9,879 bases of DNA, taken from positions 1 through 9,879 of the forward strand of contig NZ_CAHJWD020000141.1 of the NCBI RefSeq assembly GCF_903642095.1. Direction: 5' to 3'. Made by a program: the position numbers and the translations under genes. Position 1 is the stretch's first letter, and each line of letters starts with the position of its first letter. Shown here piece by piece: positions 7,218 to 9,879 of this stretch. This stretch comes from Bathymodiolus brooksi thiotrophic gill symbiont. GTDB taxonomy: Bacteria > Pseudomonadota > Gammaproteobacteria > PS1 > Pseudothioglobaceae. The notes below the pieces were generated by a model, which had not been told where the DNA came from, ran no database searches, and saw only the letters and a program-made list of their open reading frames with translations.

Positions 7218-7258
7218 TATATTTTCCCCATTCCGTCAGATAGATTAGGGAAAATATA
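7218..7258 (+). promoter_or_regulatory. Perfect 11-bp stem-loop between hom and thrC
   Basis: TATATTTTCCC (7218-7228) is exactly complementary to GGGAAAATATA (7248-7258) around a 19-base loop. It ends 7 bases before the AAGGAG (7266-7271) that serves thrC. No T-run follows on the plus strand, so it is not a standard terminator of hom. On the minus strand a T-run does follow, but no gene there needs it. It could protect or punctuate the hom-thrC transcript, limit thrC translation, or be a protein binding site. Confidence 0.5.
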
Positions 7259-7277
7259 AAATTAAAAGGAGAAAAGA

Positions 7278-8342
7278 ATGAGATATACCGGCTTAATTAA
7301 CCATTATAAAAACAGATTACCCGTGGATGAAAACACACGCTTTATTAGCCTAGGCGAAGGCAATACGCCACTTATTCGCTTAGAAAACATTCCCGCCCTA
7401 CTAGGCAAAAAAGTTGATATTTATGTGAAATACGAAGGCTTAAACCCAACAGGTTCATTTAAAGACCGTGGTATGACTATGGCAGTAACCAAGGCAGTTG
7501 AAGCTGGCTCCAAGGCTATTATTTGTGCCTCTACAGGCAACACTTCCGCATCAGCAGCGGCTTATGCAGCACGCGCTGGCATTAAAGCATTCGTACTTAT
7601 TCCTGAGGGAAAAATCGCACTGGGTAAATTGGCACAAGCAATGATTCACGGTGCTGTGATTATCCAAATCAAAGGTAATTTTGACGATGGTATGCGTTTA
7701 GTAAAAGAAGTGGCCGATCATGCACCCGTATCTATTGTAAATTCAATCAATCCCTTTCGTTTACAAGGGCAAAAAACAGCAGCATTTGAGATTATTGAAG
7801 AATTAGGTGAAGCACCTGATTACCACTGCTTACCAGTCGGCAATGCAGGCAATATTTCCGCCCACTGGATAGGGTATACAGAATATCATCAAGAAGGCAA
7901 AGCCAACAACACCCCCAGAATGGTCGGCTATCAAGCAGCAGGAGCCGCCCCTTTTGTCAAAGGTAAAATGATAGACAACCCCGAAACCATTGCCACTGCC
8001 ATTCGCATTGGTCACCCACAAAGTTGGGACTTAGCCCACAAAGTAGAAAAAGAATCAAATGGCTGGTTCGATGCCATCAGCGATGATGACATCCTTGCAG
8101 CACAAAAACTACTCACCGAACAAGAAGGTATTTTCTGCGAACCTGCCTCAGCCACCTCACTGGCAGGTGCAATGCTTGACATTAAAAGCGGAAAAATCCC
8201 CGAAGGATCCAAAATCGTCTGCACTTTAACAGGTCATGGCTTAAAAGACCCTGATACTGCCATTGCTCAATGTAAAGATGAAATGATTAACATCAATCCA
8301 GTGATGGAAGAGGTTAAAAAGGCGATTTTAAGTAATATGTAA
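7278..8342 (+). CDS. thrC: Threonine synthase (short, Bacillus-type)
   Basis: Threonine synthase converts O-phospho-L-homoserine to threonine with pyridoxal phosphate. The 354-residue protein belongs to the short class (about 350 residues), unlike the longer E. coli ThrC of about 428. SLGEGNTPLIRL is at 24-35; NPTGSFKDRGM at 56-66 holds the PLP Schiff-base Lys62; the ASTGNTSASAAAYAARAG block binds the PLP ring and phosphate; LPVGNAGNISAHWIGY is the glycine-rich phosphate loop. The C-terminus (FCEPASATSLAGA, TLTGHGLKDPD) is complete. A good AAGGAG lies 6 bases before the ATG. It lies 77 bases after hom and may be co-transcribed. Base use differs from hom: over 7861-8220 I count about 98 C to 74 G, the reverse of hom, hinting that this gene once lay on the other replication strand or came from elsewhere. 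Confidence 0.97.
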   Translation: MRYTGLINHYKNRLPVDENTRFISLGEGNTPLIRLENIPALLGKKVDIYVKYEGLNPTGSFKDRGMTMAVTKAVEAGSKAIICASTGNTSASAAAYAARAGIKAFVLIPEGKIALGKLAQAMIHGAVIIQIKGNFDDGMRLVKEVADHAPVSIVNSINPFRLQGQKTAAFEIIEELGEAPDYHCLPVGNAGNISAHWIGYTEYHQEGKANNTPRMVGYQAAGAAPFVKGKMIDNPETIATAIRIGHPQSWDLAHKVEKESNGWFDAISDDDILAAQKLLTEQEGIFCEPASATSLAGAMLDIKSGKIPEGSKIVCTLTGHGLKDPDTAIAQCKDEMININPVMEEVKKAILSNM

Positions 8343-8349
8343 AAAAGCG

Positions 8350-8536
8350 ATGAAAATAGAATCTGTAAAAAATCAAAATTTTTAAGGCATTTAAAATTGC
8401 TGATATAGAAGATATTCCTAAATTTTGTGTAATTGTTGGTGCCAATAACTCTGGAAAAACCACATTTTTTAATATTTTTGGTTTTTTAAAAGATACGCTT
8501 TTTACTAATGTCAATAATTTAACCAATGCAAAATAA
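8350..8536 (+). pseudogene. Truncated and frameshifted AAA/ABC-type ATPase gene start
   Basis: Starting at ATG 8350 the frame reads MKIESVKNQNF and stops. Shifting one base at the A6 tract (8367-8372) continues it as KIFKAFKIADIEDIPKFCVI then VGANNSGKTTFFNIFGFLKD, up to a stop at 8534-8536. The joined product, MKIESVKI…FKAFKIADIEDIP, is the standard N-terminus of RecF/SMC-like predicted ATPases (OLD- and COG4637-like). GANNSGKTT is a perfect Walker A loop (GxxxxGKT). Such proteins are usually 350-450 residues, so only about 60 residues remain; Walker B, signature motif and C-terminus are absent. Family members often belong to defence or other accessory modules, but the function here is lost. 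The remnant fills most of the 300-base gap between thrC and cysM. Confidence 0.8.
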
Positions 8537-8538
8537 GA

Positions 8539-8646
8539 ATGACAAAAAATACCAGTTCAAAAGCAATAACGCTCTACTTAAAATTAGATGGTATCAATAC
8601 ATCTATTAGTTTTAATACCTTACTTTCAGGAGTTAGAAAATTATGA
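8539..8646 (+). CDS. Possible 35-codon small ORF coupled to cysM
   Basis: From ATG 8539 the frame reads MTKNTSSKAITLYLKLDGIN then TSISFNTLLSGVRKL and stops at TGA 8644-8646, overlapping the cysM ATG as ATGA. The overlap is typical of translational coupling. The AGGAG of cysM (8628-8632) lies inside it. No convincing Shine-Dalgarno precedes its own ATG. The protein reads as a natural beta-rich segment (AITLYLKLDGINTSISFNT) and may be a later piece of the broken ATPase gene just upstream rather than a gene of its own. I do not recognise it. Confidence 0.3.
   Translation: MTKNTSSKAITLYLKLDGINTSISFNTLLSGVRKL
8628..8632 (+). promoter_or_regulatory. Ribosome binding site of cysM
   Basis: AGGAG lies 10 bases before the ATG at 8643, slightly long but acceptable. 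It supports this start, which also gives the expected CysM N-terminus. Confidence 0.6.
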
Positions 8647-9536
8647 AATATCAAACTATAGAACAAACCATTGGCAACACCCCACTCGTTAAACTCCAAC
8701 GCTTAAACCCCAATCTCTCTAACACTATCTTACTTAAACTTGAAGGTAACAATCCCGCAGGTTCGGTGAAAGATCGTGCGGCGTTTAATATGATTACTCA
8801 AGCTGAAGTGCGTGGTGAGATTAGCACAGGTGATACGCTGATTGAGGCTACCAGTGGCAATACGGGCATTGCCTTAGCGATGGTGGCGGCAATTAAGGGA
8901 TATAAAATGGTATTGATTATGCCGAGCAATCTTTCGCAAGAACGGCGTGATGCGATGGCAGCGTATGGTGCTGAGTTAATTTTAGTGAGTGAAGAAAAAG
9001 GCATGGAGGGTGCTAGGGACTTGGCTGATAAGATGGAAAAAGATGGCAAGGGCAAACAACTTGACCAATTTTCTAATGTAGATAATTCAGGTGCACATAT
9101 CAATACAACTGCTGAGGAAATTTGGCAAGATACAGAGGGTAAAATCACGCATTTTGTCTCTGCCATGGGAACAACTGGCACGATTATGGGGGTGTCAACT
9201 ACTCTGAAAGCCAAAAATTCTACTGTGCAAATTGTTGGCGTTCAGCCTGAAGATGGAGCAAAAATTGCTGGCATTCGTCGCTGGCCTGAGGCGTATTTGC
9301 CTAAAATATTTGATGCCTCTAAAGTAGATTTAATCATGGATGTTTCACAAGCGGCTGCCGAACAAACCACCCGTTATTTAGCCACGAAAGAAGGTATTTT
9401 TGCTGGCGTTTCCAGTGGCGGTGCAGTATCTGCCGCCATTGAATTGTCCAAAAAAGTTGATAATGCAATCATTGTTACTGTTGTTTGCGACCGAGGGGAC
9501 AGGTATCTTTCCACGGGATTGTTTAATAATAATTAA
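8643..9536 (+). CDS. cysM: Cysteine synthase B (O-acetylserine sulfhydrylase)
   Basis: CysM makes cysteine from O-acetylserine and sulfide; the B isozyme also accepts thiosulfate (giving S-sulfocysteine), which would suit a sulfur-oxidising host. The 297-residue protein has TIGNTPLVKL at 9-18, the PLP-lysine motif NPAGSVKDRAA at 37-47 (Lys43), the substrate loop EATSGNTGIAL at 68-78, and SAMGTTGTIMG, the PLP-phosphate loop. IAGIRRWPEAYLP and the ending CDRGDRYLSTGLF are marks of CysM rather than CysK. Length is like that of E. coli (303) and the protein looks complete. Strand bias changes sharply inside the gene: bases 8641-8760 hold about 35 C and 11 G, while 8761-8940 hold about 55 G and 29 C. 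The turn falls at the PLP-lysine motif, suggesting a mosaic gene, although the protein shows no loss of motifs. Confidence 0.95.
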   Translation: MKYQTIEQTIGNTPLVKLQRLNPNLSNTILLKLEGNNPAGSVKDRAAFNMITQAEVRGEISTGDTLIEATSGNTGIALAMVAAIKGYKMVLIMPSNLSQERRDAMAAYGAELILVSEEKGMEGARDLADKMEKDGKGKQLDQFSNVDNSGAHINTTAEEIWQDTEGKITHFVSAMGTTGTIMGVSTTLKAKNSTVQIVGVQPEDGAKIAGIRRWPEAYLPKIFDASKVDLIMDVSQAAAEQTTRYLATKEGIFAGVSSGGAVSAAIELSKKVDNAIIVTVVCDRGDRYLSTGLFNNN

Positions 9537-9550
9537 CTTATAGGTTAACC

Positions 9551-9879
9551 ATGAAAAGAAATAAGGTAAAATTACCAAATTATTCTGAAATAGAATTATA
9601 TATTGACGAGAAAAATAAAGACAAAATATTAAATTTTTTGAAAGAAAAAGGCAAGAAAAAATTACAAAACATTCTTTTAAGAATTAAAGAGAAAACAGCC
9701 GTAAAAGATGTTTATAGTTCAGAAAATTACAACAATGGCATTAAAAAATGTAACTGCGATTAAGTTTAAAGGAAAGAGGTTTGATAATACGCGAATTTAT
9801 TGCCAAGATTATTACGAAAACAATCTGAGAATTATTGTATTATCCGAATTACTAGCAAGTAAAAAACAAAATAAACTCA
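9551..9879 (+). pseudogene. Small AT-rich gene, apparently frameshifted, possibly a RelE-like toxin; runs off the window
   Basis: The frame from ATG 9551 gives 70 residues ending in an odd KKCNCD at 9763. It is Lys-rich and helical (ILNFLKEKGKKKLQNILLRI). In the next frame, open from ATG 9735 to the window end, the sequence reads NVTAIKFKGKRFDNTRIYCQ, then DYYENNLRIIVLSELLASKK. Dropping one A from the A6 tract at 9743-9748 joins them as YNNGIKNVTAIKFKG, giving at least 109 residues. Two helices, then strands with a central R-x-Y and a closing KK-x-N/Q segment, resemble RelE/HigB-fold toxins; this is a fold-level guess. Local GC is very low (about 20% over 9601-9660), unlike cysM, which suggests foreign origin. 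AGG lies 6 bases before the first ATG. Alternatively there are two short overlapping genes. No antitoxin is visible upstream; one could lie to the right. Confidence 0.5.

Noticed and set aside
7830..8224. Minus-strand frames opposite thrC
   Set aside because: They overlap conserved PLP-binding blocks of thrC and show no recognisable protein.
8798..9214. A 138-codon minus-strand frame inside cysM
   Set aside because: It mirrors cysM codons, has Ser/Ala/Leu-rich composition typical of antisense frames, and no ribosome binding site.
1..9879. CRISPR array, tRNA or rRNA genes, insertion sequence ends
   Set aside because: Looked for regularly spaced repeats, cloverleaf features and terminal inverted repeats with a transposase; none seen by eye.

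Overview
The window looks like chromosome of an AT-rich gammaproteobacterium. MurD, RppH, homoserine dehydrogenase, threonine synthase and CysM are full-length, low-GC versions with gammaproteobacterial features. The mix of compact core genes and eroded accessory genes would suit the SUP05 / Ca. Thioglobus / bivalve thiotrophic-symbiont group. That placement is an inference from protein flavour and base composition, not something the sequence proves.

Left part, minus strand (1-2985): a type I restriction-modification operon, read right to left. It starts at a plausible promoter (2936-2963). It continues with a short single-recognition-domain ('half') specificity protein (2907-2319), the methyltransferase hsdM (2319-833), a Fic-family AMP-transferase (836-93), and the first 27 codons of a second specificity gene, hsdS, leaving the window at base 1. 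No hsdR is visible; it may lie further left. Genes overlap by 1-4 bases or are 9 bases apart, so this is one transcription unit. Both the half-S gene and hsdM carry a single-base frameshift, so the system is inactive as read, unless these are sequencing errors or switchable sites.

Middle (2986-5520): murD (peptidoglycan precursor synthesis) on the minus strand, divergent from a BAX-inhibitor-1/YccA-type membrane protein gene followed by rppH (mRNA 5' pyrophosphohydrolase). The 60-base murD/YccA spacer holds a perfect 16-bp palindrome. A 400-base stretch (5521-5922) holds a worn-out coding remnant, a weak hairpin and the hom promoter.

Right part, plus strand (5923-9879): hom, thrC and cysM, i.e. 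threonine and cysteine biosynthesis. A hairpin sits just before thrC. Between thrC and cysM lies a remnant of an AAA/ABC-type ATPase gene with a readable Walker A motif, then a 35-codon ORF that overlaps the cysM start by ATGA. After cysM comes a very AT-rich small gene, apparently frameshifted and possibly a RelE-like toxin, running off the right end.

Two themes stand out. First, four accessory genes each carry a one-base shift at a short homopolymer, while about 5.7 kb of core genes carry none. Second, G/C strand bias flips sharply about 120 bases inside cysM, suggesting that the thrC-to-cysM-start segment has a different history from the rest of cysM. I saw no tRNA, rRNA, CRISPR array or insertion sequence.
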